DNA of 64,000 bases from Amblyomma americanum. Taxonomy: Eukaryota > Arthropoda > Arachnida > Ixodida > Ixodidae. The stretch covers positions 118,134 through 182,133 of the forward strand of contig NW_027526650.1 in NCBI RefSeq assembly GCF_052857255.1. Direction: 5' to 3'. This document shows positions 1 through 11,742 of this stretch, in pieces; the stretch's first letter is position 1; the number at the start of each line of letters is the position of its first letter. The translations under genes and the position numbers were made by a program. The notes under the pieces are model-generated. The model was not told where the DNA came from. It did not search any database and saw only the letters and a program-made list of their open reading frames with translations.

Positions 1-3000
1 TTCAGATTTAGCTCGTTTCTGTCTAACACAGCTTGTTTCGTTGTATTAGGCACGAATACATGCTTTTCGCGCATTTATAAGAGAAAAAGTTTTGACGCCT
101 ATTAGGTAGACTTGTAAAACCGATGTGTTGTGGTTTAGCTCGTTTCGGTCTAAAACAGCTTGTTTCGTTGTATTAAGCACGAATACATGCTTTTCGCGCA
201 GTTATAAGAGAAAAAGTTTTGACGCGTATCACGTGTTTACTTGTAAAACCGATGTGTTCAGATATAGCTCGTTTTGGTATAAAACAGCTTGTTTCGTTGC
301 TTTAAGCACGAATACATGCTTTTCGCGCAGTTATAAGAGAAAAAGTTTTGACGCGTACCAGAGGAACACTTGTAAAACCGATGTGTTGTGATTTAGCTCG
401 TTTCGGACTAAAACAGCTTGTTTCGTTGTTTTAAGCACGAATACGTGCTTTTCGCGCAGTTATAGAAGAAAAAGTTTGGACGCGTATTAGAGGGACACTT
501 GTAAAACCGATGTGTTCAGATTTAGCTCGTTTCGGTCTAAAACAGCTTGTTTCGTTGTGTTAAGCACGAATACATGCTTTTCGCGTAGTTATAAGAGAAA
601 AAGTTTTGACGCGTAGCAGAGGAGAACTTGTAAAACCGATGTGTTGTGATTTAGCTCGTTTCGGTCTAAAACAGCTTGTTTCGTTGCATTAAGCACGAAT
701 ACATGCTTTTCGCGCAGTTATAAGAGAAAAAGTTTTGACGCGTATCAGAGGAGAACTTGTAAAACCGATGTGTTCAGATTTAGCTCGTTTCGGTCTAAAA
801 CAACTTGTTTCGTTGTGTTAAGCACGAATACATGCTTTTCGCGTAGTTATAAGAGAAAAAGTTTTGACGCGTAGCAGAGGAGAACTTGTAAAACCGATGT
901 GTTGTGATTTACCTCGTTTCGGTCTAAAACAACTTGTTTCGTTGGATTAAGCACGAATACATGCTTTTCGCGCAGTTATAAGAGAAAGTTTTGACGCGTA
1001 TCACGTGGATACTTGTAAAAATGATGTGTTGTGATTTAGCTCGTTTCGGTCTAAAACCGCTTGTTTCGATGTTTTAAGCACAAATACATGCTTTTCGCGC
1101 AGTTATAGAAGAAAACGTTTTGACGCGTATTAGGGAGACTTGTAAAACCGATGTGTTGTAATTTAGCTCGTTTCGGTCTAAAACAGCTTATTTCGTTGTA
1201 TTAAGCACGAATACATGCTTTTCGCGCAGTTATAAGAGAAAAAGTTTTGACGCGTATCACGTGGATACTTGTAAAACCGATGTGTTCAGATATAGCTCGT
1301 TTTGGTATAAAACAGCTTGTTTCGTTGTTTTAATCACGAATACATGCTTTTCGCGCAGTTATAGAAGAAAAAGTTTTGACGCGTATTAGAGGGACACTTG
1401 TAAAATCGATGTGTTCAGATTTAGCTCATCTCGGTCTAAAACAGCTTGTTTCGTTGTTTTAGGCACGAATACATGCTTTTCGCGCAGTTATAAGAGAAAA
1501 CGTTTTGACGCGTATCAGAGGAACACTTGTAAAACCGATGTGTTGTGATTTAGCTCGTTTCGGACTAAAACAGCTTGTTTCGTTGTTTTAAGCACGAATA
1601 CATGCTTTTCGCGCAGTTATAAGAGAAAAAGTTTAGACGCGTATCAGAGGAACACTTGTAAAAACCGATGTGTTGTGATTTAGCTCGTTTCGGACTAAAA
1701 AAGCTTGTTTAGTTGTATTAAGCACGAATACATGCTTTTCGCGCAGTTATAAGAGAAAAAGCTTTGACGAGTATCACGTGGAGAACTTGTAAAACCGATG
1801 TGTTTAGATTTAGCTCGTTTCGGTCTAAAACAACTTGTTTCGTTCTATTAAGCACAAATACATGCTTTTCGCGCAGTTATAAGAGAAAAAGTTTTGACGC
1901 GTATCAGAGGAAAACTTGTAAAACCGATGTGTTGTGATTTACCTCGTTTCGGTCTAAAACAACTTGTTTCGTTCTATTAAGCACAAATACATGCTTTTCG
2001 CGCAGTTATAAGAGAAAAAGTTTTGACGCGTATCACGTGGATACTTGTAAAACCGATGTGTTGTGATTTAGCTCGTTTCGGTCTAAAACCGCTTGTTTCG
2101 ATGTTTTAAGCACGAATACATGCTTTTCGCGCAGTTATAGAAGAAAACGTTTTGACGCGTATTAGAGGGACTCTTGTAAAACCGATGTGTTCAAATTTAC
2201 CTCATCTTGGTCTAAAACAGCTTGTTTCGTTGTTTTAGGCACGAATACATGCTTTTCGCGCAGTTATAAAAGAAAAAGTTTAGATGCGTATCAGGGGAAC
2301 ACTTGTAAAACCGATGTGTTGTGATTTAGCTCGTTTCGGACTAAAACAGCTTGTTTAGTTGTATTAAGCACGAATACATGCTTTTCGCGCTGTTATAAGA
2401 GAAAACGTTTTGACGCGTGTCACAGGGACACTTGTAAAACCGATGTGTTCAGATTTAGCTCGTTTCGGTCTAACACAGCTTGTTTCGTTGTATTAAGCAC
2501 GAATACATGCTTTTCGCGCATTTATAAGAGAAAAAGTTTTGACGCGTATCACGTGGATACTTGTAAAACAGATGTGTTGTGATTTAGCTCGTTTCGGTCT
2601 AAAACCGCTTGTTTCGATGTTTTAAGCACGAATACATGCTTTTCGCGCAGTTATAGAAGAAAACGTTTTGACGCGTATTAGGGAGACTTGTAAAACCGAT
2701 GTGTTGTGATTTAGCTCGTTTCGGTCTAAAACAGCTTGTTTCGTTGTATTAAGCACGAATACATGCTTTTCGCGCAGTTATAAGAGAAAAAGTTGACGCG
2801 TATCACGTGGATACTTGTAAAACCGATGTGTTCAGATATAGCTCATTTTGGTATAAAAGAGCTTGTTTCGTTGTTTTAAGCACGAATACATGTTTTTCGC
2901 GCAGTTATAGAAGAAAAAGTTTTGACGCGTATTAGAGGGACACTTGTAAAACCGATGTGTTCAGATTTAGCTCATCTCTGTCTAAAACAGCTAGTATCGT

Positions 3001-3559
3001 TGTTTTAAGCACGAATACATGCTTTTCGCGCAGTTATAGAAGAAAACGTTTTGACGCGTATTAGGGAGACTTGTAAAACCGATGTGTTGTGATTTAGCTC
3101 GTTTCGGTCTAAAACAGCTTGTTTCGTTGTATTAAGCTCGAATACATGCTTTTCGCGCAGTTATAAGAGAAAACGTTTTGACGCGTATCAGAGGAACACT
3201 CGTAAAACCAATGTGTTGTGATTTAGCTCGTTTCGGTCTAAAACAGCTTGTTTCGTTGGATTAATCACGAATACATGCTTTTCGCGCAGTTATAAGAGAA
3301 AAAGTTGACGCGTATGTGTTGACGTTGATGTGTTCAGATTTAGCTCGTTTCTGTCTAAAACAGCTTGTTTCGTTGTATTAAGCACGAATACATGCTTTTC
3401 GCGCAGTTATAAGAGAAAAAGTTTTGACGCGTATCACGTGGATACTTGTAAAACCGGTGTTGTGATTTAGCTCGTTTCGGTCTAAAACAGCTTGTTTCGT
3501 TGTTTTAAGCACGAATACATGCTTTTCGCGCAGTTATAAGAGAAAAAGTTTTGACGCGT
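1..3559 (+). repeat. higher-order block, copy 1 (8183-bp offset)
   Basis: This stretch matches 8184-11742 base for base apart from scattered substitutions, including one-off differences such as ACGTGC at about 443 against ACATGC in the other copy. The match stops at 3560, where the linker changes from GTCACAGGG here to ATCAGAGG at 11743. The left edge lies outside the window, so the true unit could be longer. The block spans about 28 monomers with the same subtype order. Confidence 0.9.
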
Positions 3560-4111
3560 GTCACAGGGACACTTGTAAAACCGATGTGTTGTGATTTAGC
3601 TCGTTTCGGTCTAAAACAACTTGTTTCGTTGTATTAAGCACGAATACATGCTTTTCGCGCAGTTTAAGAGAAAAATTTTGACGCGTATCAGAGGAACACT
3701 CGTAAAACCAATGTGTTGTGATTTAGCTCGTTTCGGTCTAAAACAGCTTGTTTCGTTGGACTAATCACGAATACATGCTTTTCGCGCAGTTATAAGAGAA
3801 AAGGTTGACGCGTATGTGTTGACGTTGATGTGTTCAGATTTAGCTCGTTTCTAACACAGCTTGTTTCGTTGTATTAAGCACGAATACATGTTTTTCGCGC
3901 ATTTATAAGAGAAAAAGTTTTGACGCCTATTAGAGAGACTTGTAAAACCGATGTGTTGTGGTTTAGCTCGTTTCTGTCTAACACAGCTTGTTTCGTTGTT
4001 TTAAGCACGAATACATGCTTTTCGCGCAGTTATAGGAGAAAAAGTTTTGACGCGTATCAGAGGAACACTTGTAAAACCCATGTGTTGTGATTTAGCTCGT
4101 TTCGGACTAAA

Positions 4112-6075
4112 ACAGCTTGTTTCGTTGTTTTAAGTACGAATACATGCTTTTCGCGCAGTTATAAGAGAAAAAGTTTAGACGCGTATCAGAGGAACACTTG
4201 TAAAAACCGATGTGTTGTGATTTAGCTCGTTTCGGACTAAAAAAGCTTGTTTAGTTGTATTAAGCACGAATACATGCTTTTCGCGCAGTTATAAGAGAAA
4301 AAGCTTTGACGAGTATCACGTGGATACTTATAAAACCGATGTGTTCAGATATAGCTCGTTTCGGTCGAACACAGCTTGTTTCGTTGTATTATGCACAAAT
4401 ACATGCTTTTCGCGCATTTATAAGAGAAAACGTTTTGACGCGTATCACGTGGATACTTGTAAAACCGATGTGTTCAGATATAGCTCGTTTCGGTCTAAAA
4501 CAGCTTGTTTCGTTATATTAAGCACGAATACATGCTTTTCGCGTAGTTATAAGAGAAAAAGTTTTGACGCGTATCAGAGGAGAACTTGTAAAACCGATGT
4601 GTTCAAATTTAGCTCGTTTCGGTCTAAAACAGCTTGTTTCGTTCTATTAAGCACGAATACATGCTTTTCGCCTAGTTATAAGAGAAAAGGTTTTGACGCG
4701 TAGCAGAGGAGAACTTGTAAAACCGATGTGTTGTGATTTAGCTTGTTTCGGTCTAAAACAGCTTGTTTCGTTGTATTAAGCACGAATACATGCTTTTCGC
4801 GCAGTTATAAGAGAAAAAGTTTTGACGCGTATCAGAGGAGAACTTGTAAAACCGATGTGTTCAGATTTAGCTCGTTTCGGTCTAAAACAGCTTTTTTCGT
4901 TCTATTAGGCACGAATACATGCTTTTCGCGCAGTTATAAGAGAAAAAGTTTTGACGCGTATCAGAGGAAAACTTGTAAAACCGATGTGTTGTGATTTACC
5001 TCGTTTCGGTCTAAAACAACTTGTTTCGTTGGATTAAGCACGAATACATGCTTTTCGCGCAGTTATAAGAGAAAAAGTTTTGACGCGTATCACGTGGATA
5101 CTTGTAAAACCGATGTGTTGTGATTTAGCTCGTTTCGGTCTAAAACCGCTTGTTTCGATGTTTTAAGCACGAATACATGCTTTTCGCTCCGTTATAGAAG
5201 AAAAAGTTTTGACGCGTATTAGAGGGACACTTGTAAAACCGATGTGTTCAGATTTAACTCATCTCGGTCTAAAACAGCTTGTTTCGTTGTTTTAAGCACG
5301 AATACATGCTTTTCGCGCAGTTATAAGAGAAAAAGTTTAGACGCGTATCAGGGGAACACTTGTAAGACCGATGTGTTGTGATTTAGCTCGTTTCGGACTA
5401 AAACAGCTTGTTTAGTTGTATTAATCACGAATACATGCTTTTCGCGCTGTTATAAGAGAAAACGTTTTGACGCGTGTCACAGGGACACTTTTAAAACCGA
5501 TGTGTTGTGATTTAGCTCGTTTCGGTCTAAAACAACTTGTTTTGTTGTATTAAGCACGAATACATGCTATTCGCGCAGTTTAAGAGAAAAAGTTTTGACG
5601 CGTATCAGAGGAACACTCGTAAAACCAATGTGTTGTGATTTAGCTCGTTTCGGTCTAAAACAGCTTGTTTCGTTGGACTAATCACGAATACATGCTTTTC
5701 GCGCAGTTATAAGAGAAAAGGTTGACGCGTATGTGTTGACGTTGATGTGTTCAGATTTAGCTCGTTTCTGTCTAACACAGCTTGTTTCGTTGTATTAAGC
5801 ACGAATACATGCTTTTCGCGCATTTATAAGAGAAAAAGTTTTGACGCCTATTAGGGAGACTTGTAAAACCGATGTGTTGTGGTTTAGCTCGTTTCGGTCT
5901 AAAACAGCTTGTTTCGTTGTATTAAGCACGAATACATGCTTTTCGCGCAGTTATAAGAGAAAAAGTTTTGACGCGTATCACGTGTTTACTTGTAAAACCG
6001 ATGTGTTCAGATATAGCTCGTTTTGGTATAAAACAGCTTGTTTCGTTGTTTTAAGCACGAATACATGCTTTTCGC
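4112..6075 (+). repeat. internal higher-order block, copy 1 (about 2.5 kb offset)
   Basis: Matches about 6675-8509. The offset is 2563 bp at first, becomes 2692 near 4541/7233 because the second copy has one extra monomer, and becomes about 2434 further on because the second copy lacks two monomers. Shared rare variants include GTATTATGCACAAATACATG, TTCGCCTAGTTATAAG and TTCGCTCCGTTATAG. The edges are approximate. Confidence 0.82.
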
Positions 6076-6674
6076 GCAGTTGTAAGAGGAAATGTTTTGA
6101 CGCGTATCACGTGGATACTTGTAAAACCGATGTGTTGTGATTTAGCTCGTTTCGGTCTAAAACCGCTTGTTTCGATGTTTTAAGCACGAATACATGCTTT
6201 TCGCGCAGTTATAGAAGAAAACGTTTTGACGCGTATTAGGGAGACTTGTAAAATCGATGTGTTGTGATTTAGCTCGTTTCGGTCTAAAACAGCTTGTTTC
6301 GTTGTATTAAGAACGAATACATGCTTTTCGCGCAGTTATAAGGGAAAAAGTTTTGACGCGTATCACGTGGATACTTGTAAAACCGATGTGTTCAAATTTA
6401 GCTCGTTTCTGTCTAACACAGCTTGTTTCGTTGTATTAAGCACGAATACATGCTTTTCGCGCATTTATAAGAGAAAAAGTTTTGACGCCTATCACGTGGA
6501 TACTTGTAAAACGATGTGTTCAGATATAGCTCGTTTTGGTATAAAACAGCTTGTTTCGTTGTTTTAAGCACGAATACATGCTTTTCGCGCAGTTATAGAA
6601 GAAAAAGTTTTGACGCGTTTTAGAGGGACACTTGTAAAACCGATGTGTTCAGATTTAGCTCATCTCGGTCTAAA

Positions 6675-8509
6675 ACAGCTTGTTTCGTTGTTTTAAGCAC
6701 GAATACATGCTTTTCGCGCAGTTATAAGAGAAAAAGTTTAGACGCGTATCAGAGGAACACTTGTAAAAACCGATGTGTTGTGATTTAGCTCGTTTCGGAC
6801 TAAAAAAGCTTGTTTAGTTGTATTAAGCACGAATACATGCTTTTCGCGCAGTTATAAGAGAAAAAGCTTTGACGAGTATCACGTGGATACTTTTAAAACC
6901 GATGTGTTCAGATATAGCTCGTTTCGGTCGAACACAGCTTGTTTCGTTGTATTATGCACAAATACATGCTTTTCGCGCATTTATAAGAGAAAACGTTTTG
7001 ACGCGTATCACGTGGATACTTGTAAAACCGATGTGTTCAGATATAGCTCGTTTCGGTCTAAAACAGCTTGTTTCGTTATATTAAGCACGAATACATGCTT
7101 TTCGCGCATTTATAAGAGAAAACGTTTTGACGCGTATCACGTGGATACTTGTAAAACCGATGTGTTCAGATATAGCTCGTTTCGGTCTAAAACAGCTTGT
7201 TTCGTTATATTAAGCACGAATACATGCTTTTCGCGTAGTTATAAGAGAAAAAGTTTTGACGCGTATCAGAGGAGAACTTGTAAAACCGATGTGTTCAAAT
7301 TTAGCTCGTTTCGGTCTAAAACAGCTTGTTTCGTTCTATTAAGCACGAATACATGCTTTTCGCCTAGTTATAAGAGAAAAGGTTTTGACGCGTAGCAGAG
7401 GAGAACTTGTAAAACCGATGTGTTGTGATTTACCTCGTTTCGGTCTAAAACAACTTGTTTCGTTGGATTAGGCACGAATACATGCTTTTCGCGCAGTTAT
7501 AAGAGAAAAAGTTTTGACGCGTATCACGTGGATACTTGTAAAACCGATGTGTTGTGATTTAGCTGGTTTCGGTCTAAAACCGCTTGTTTCGATGTTTTAA
7601 GCACGAATACATGCTTTTCGCTCCGTTATAGAAGAAAAAGTTTTGACGCGTATTAGAGGGACACTTGTAAAACCGATGTGTTCAGATTTAACTCATCTCG
7701 GTCTAAAACAGCTTGTTTCGTTGTTTTAAGCACGAATACATGCTTTTCGCGCAGTTATAAGAGAAAAAGTTTAGACGCGTATCAGGGGAACACTTGTAAA
7801 ACCGATGTGTTGTGATTTAGCTCGTTTCGGACTAAAACAGCTTGTTTAGTTGTATTAATCACGAATACATGCTTTTCGCGCTGTTATAAGAGAAAACGTT
7901 TTGACGCGTGTCACAGGGACACTTGTAAAACCGATGTGTTGTGATTTAGCTCGTTTCGGTCTAAAACAACTTGTTTCGTTGTATAAAGCACGAATACATG
8001 CTTTTCGCGCAGTTTAAGAGAAAAAGTTTTGACGCGTATCAGAGGAACACTCGTAAAACCAATGTGTTGTGATTTAGCTCGTTTCGGTCTAAAACAGCTT
8101 GTTTCGTTGGACTAATCACGAATACATGCATTTCGCGCAGTTATAAGAGAAAAGGTTGACGCGTATGTGTTGACGTTGATGTGTTCAGATTTAGCTCGTT
8201 TCTGTCTAACACAGCTTGTTTCGTTGTATTAGGCACGAATACATGCTTTTCGCGCATTTATAAGAGAAAAAGTTTTGACGCCTATTAGGTAGACTTGTAA
8301 AACCGATGTGTTGTGGTTTAGCTCGTTTCGGTCTAAAACAGCTTGTTTCGTTGTATTAAGCACGAATACATGCTTTTCGCGCAGTTATAAGAGAAAAAGT
8401 TTTGACGCGTATCACGTGTTTACTTGTAAAACCGATGTGTTCAGATATAGCTCGTTTTGGTATAAAACAGCTTGTTTCGTTGCTTTAAGCACGAATACAT
8501 GCTTTTCGC
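6675..8509 (+). repeat. internal higher-order block, copy 2 (about 2.5 kb offset)
   Basis: Second copy of about 4112-6075. It contains one additional monomer at about 7104-7232 that duplicates its left neighbour, and it lacks two monomers present in copy 1 around 4700-4985. These are whole-monomer gains and losses, with monomer phase preserved, as expected of unequal exchange. Confidence 0.82.
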
Positions 8510-11500
8510 GCAGTTATAAGAGAAAAAGTTTTGACGCGTACCAGAGGAACACTTGTAAAACCGATGTGTTGTGATTTAGCTCGTTTCGGACTAAAACAGC
8601 TTGTTTCGTTGTTTTAAGCACGAATACATGCTTTTCGCGCAGTTATAGAAGAAAAAGTTTGGACGCGTATTAGAGGGACACTTGTAAAACCGATGTGTTC
8701 AGATTTAGCTCGTTTCGGTCTAAAACAGCTTGTTTCGTTGTGTTAAGCACGAATACATGCTTTTCGCGTAGTTATAAGAGAAAAAGTTTTGACGCGTAGC
8801 AGAGGAGAACTTGTAAAACTGATGTGTTGTGATTTAGCTCGTTTCGGTCTAAAACAGCTTGTTTCGTTGCATTAAGCACGAATACATGCTTTTCGCGCAG
8901 TTATAAGAGAAAAAGTTTTGACGCGTATCAGAGGAGAACTTGTAAAACCGATGTGTTCAGATTTAGCTCGTTTCGGTCTAAAACAACTTGTTTCGTTGTG
9001 TTAAGCACGAATACATGCTTTTCGCGTAGTTATAAGAGAAAAAGTTTTGACGCGTAGCAGAGGAGAACTTGTAAAACCGATGTGTTGTGATTTACCTCGT
9101 TTCGGTCTAAAACAACATGTTTCGTTGGATTAAGCACGAATACATGCTTTTCGCGCAGTTATAAGAGAAAGTTTTGACGCGTATCACGTGGATACTTGTA
9201 AAAATGATGTGTTGTGATTTAGCTCGTTTCGGTCTAAAACCGCTTGTTTCGATGTTTTAAGCACAAATACATGCTTTTCGCGCAGTTATAGAAGAAAACG
9301 TTTTGACGCGTATTAGGGAGACTTGTAAAACCGATGTGTTGTAATTTAGCTCGTTTCGGTCTAAAACAGCTTGTTTCGTTGTATTAAGCACGAATACATG
9401 CTTTTCGCGCAGTTATAAGAGAAAAAGTTTTGACGCGTATCACGTGGATACTTGTAAAACCGATGTGTTCAGATATAGCTCGTTTTGGTATAAAACAGCT
9501 TGTTTCGTTGTTTTAATCACGAATACATGCTTTTCGCGCAGTTATAGAAGAAAAAGTTTTGACGCGTATTAGAGGGACACTTGTAAAATCGATGTGTTCA
9601 GATTTAGCTCATCTCGGTCTAAAACAGCTTGTTTCGTTGTTTTAGGCACGAATACATGCTTTTCGCGCAGTTATAAGAGAAAACGTTTTGACGCGTATCA
9701 GAGGAACACTTGTAAAACCGATGTGTTGTGATTTAGCTCGTTTCGGACTAAAACAGCTTGTTTCGTTGTTTTAAGCACGAATACATGCTTTTCGCGCAGT
9801 TATAAGAGAAAAAGTTTAGACGCGTATCAGAGGAACACTTGTAAAAACCGATGTGTTGTGATTTAGCTCGTTTCGGACTAAAAAAGCTTGTTTAGTTGTA
9901 TTAAGCACGAATACATGCTTTTCGCGCAGTTATAAGAGAAAAAGCTTTGACGAGTATCACGTGGAGAACTTGTAAAACCGATGTGTTTAGATTTAGCTCG
10001 TTTCGGTCTAAAACAACTTGTTTCGTTCTATTAAGCACAAATACATGCTTTTCGCGCAGTTATAAGAGAAAAAGTTTTGACGCGTATCAGAGGAAAACTT
10101 GTAAAACCGATGTGTTGTGATTTACCTCGTTTCGGTCTAAAACAACTTGTTTCGTTCTATTAAGCACAAATACATGCTTTTCGCGCAGTTATAAGAGAAA
10201 AAGTTTTGACGCGTATCACGTGGATACTTGTAAAACCGATGTGTTGTGATTTAGCTCGTTTCGGTCTAAAACCGCTTGTTTCGATGTTTTAAGCACGAAT
10301 ACATGCTTTTCGCGCAGTTATAGAAGAAAACGTTTTGACGCGTATTAGAGGGACTCTTGTAAAACCGATGTGTTCAAATTTACCTCATCTCGGTCTAAAA
10401 CAGCTTGTTTCGTTGTTTTAAGCACGAATACATGCTTTTCGCGCAGTTATAAGAGAAAAAGTTTAGATGCGTATCAGGGGAACACTTGTAAAACCGATGT
10501 GTTGTGATTTAGCTCGTTTCGGACTAAAACAGCTTGTTTAGTTGTATTAAGCACGAATACATGCTTTTCGCGCTGTTATAAGAGAAAACGTTTTGACGCG
10601 TGTCACAGGGACACTTGTAAAACCGATGTGTTCAGATTTAGCTCGTTTCGGTCTAACACAGCTTGTTTCGTTGTATTAAGCACGAATACATGCTTTTCGC
10701 GCATTTATAAGAGAAAAAGTTTTGACGCGTATCACGTGGATACTTGTAAAACAGATGTGTTGTGATTTAGCTCGTTTCGGTCTAAAACCGCTTGTTTCGA
10801 TGTTTTAAGCACGAATACATGCTTTTCGCGCAGTTATAGAAGAAAACGTTTTGACGCGTATTAGGGAGACTTGTAAAACCGATGTGTTGTGATTTAGCTC
10901 GTTTCGGTCTAAAACAGCTTGTTTCGTTGTATTAAGCACGAATACATGCTTTTCGCGCAGTTATAAGAGAAAAAGTTGACGCGTATCACGTGGATACTTG
11001 TAAAACCGATGTGTTCAGATATAGCTCATTTTGGTATAAAAGAGCTTGTTTCGTTGTTTTAAGCACGAATACATGTTTTTCGCGCAGTTATAGAAGAAAA
11101 AGTTTTGACGCGTATTAGAGGGACACTTGTAAAACCGATGTGTTCAGATTTAGCTCATCTCTGTCTAAAACAGCTAGTATCGTTGTTTTAAGCACGAATA
11201 CATGCTTTTCGCGCAGTTATAGAAGAAAACGTTTTGACGCGTATTAGGGAGACTTGTAAAACCGATGTGTTGTGATTTAGCTCGTTTCGGTCTAAAACAG
11301 CTTGTTTCGTTGTATTAAGCACGAATACATGCTTTTCGCGCAGTTATAAGAGAAAACGTTTTGACGCGTATCAGAGGAACACTCGTAAAACCAATGTGTT
11401 GTGATTTAGCTCGTTTCGGTCTAAAACAGCTTGTTTCGTTGGATTAATCACGAATACATGCTTTTCGCGCAGTTATAAGAGAAAAAGTTGACGCGTATGT

Positions 11501-11742
11501 GTTGACGTTGATGTGTTCAGATTTAGCTCGTTTCTGTCTAAAACAGCTTGTTTCGTTGTATTAAGCACGAATACATGCTTTTCGCGCAGTTATAAGAGAA
11601 AAAGTTTTGACGCGTATCACGTGGATACTTGTAAAACCGGTGTTGTGATTTAGCTCGTTTCGGTCTAAAACAGCTTGTTTCGTTGTTTTAAGCACGAATA
11701 CATGCTTTTCGCGCAGTTATAAGAGAAAAAGTTTTGACGCGT
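8184..11742 (+). repeat. higher-order block, copy 2 (8183-bp offset)
   Basis: Second copy of 1-3559 at an exact offset of 8183 bp. Both share unusual variants, for example the AGGCACGAAT monomer at its start, the CAAATACATGC monomers, and the linker-deleted monomer near 11490-11520 (counterpart near 3310-3340). Beyond 11742 the sequence follows a different subtype order. Confidence 0.9.

Noticed and set aside
20..60. Pol III A and B boxes (tRNA-derived origin of the monomer)
   Set aside because: TTAGCTCGTTTCGG recalls an A box, but no acceptable GGTTCGANNCC B box follows at the usual distance and no cloverleaf can be drawn.
6883..7395. Longest satellite open frame (170 codons) and the many similar ones as protein-coding genes
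   Set aside because: They repeat with the monomer, start wherever a GTGGATA or GATGTG context offers a start and end where a TGTTGTGA monomer occurs. They follow from monomer length divisible by three, with no independent gene signal.
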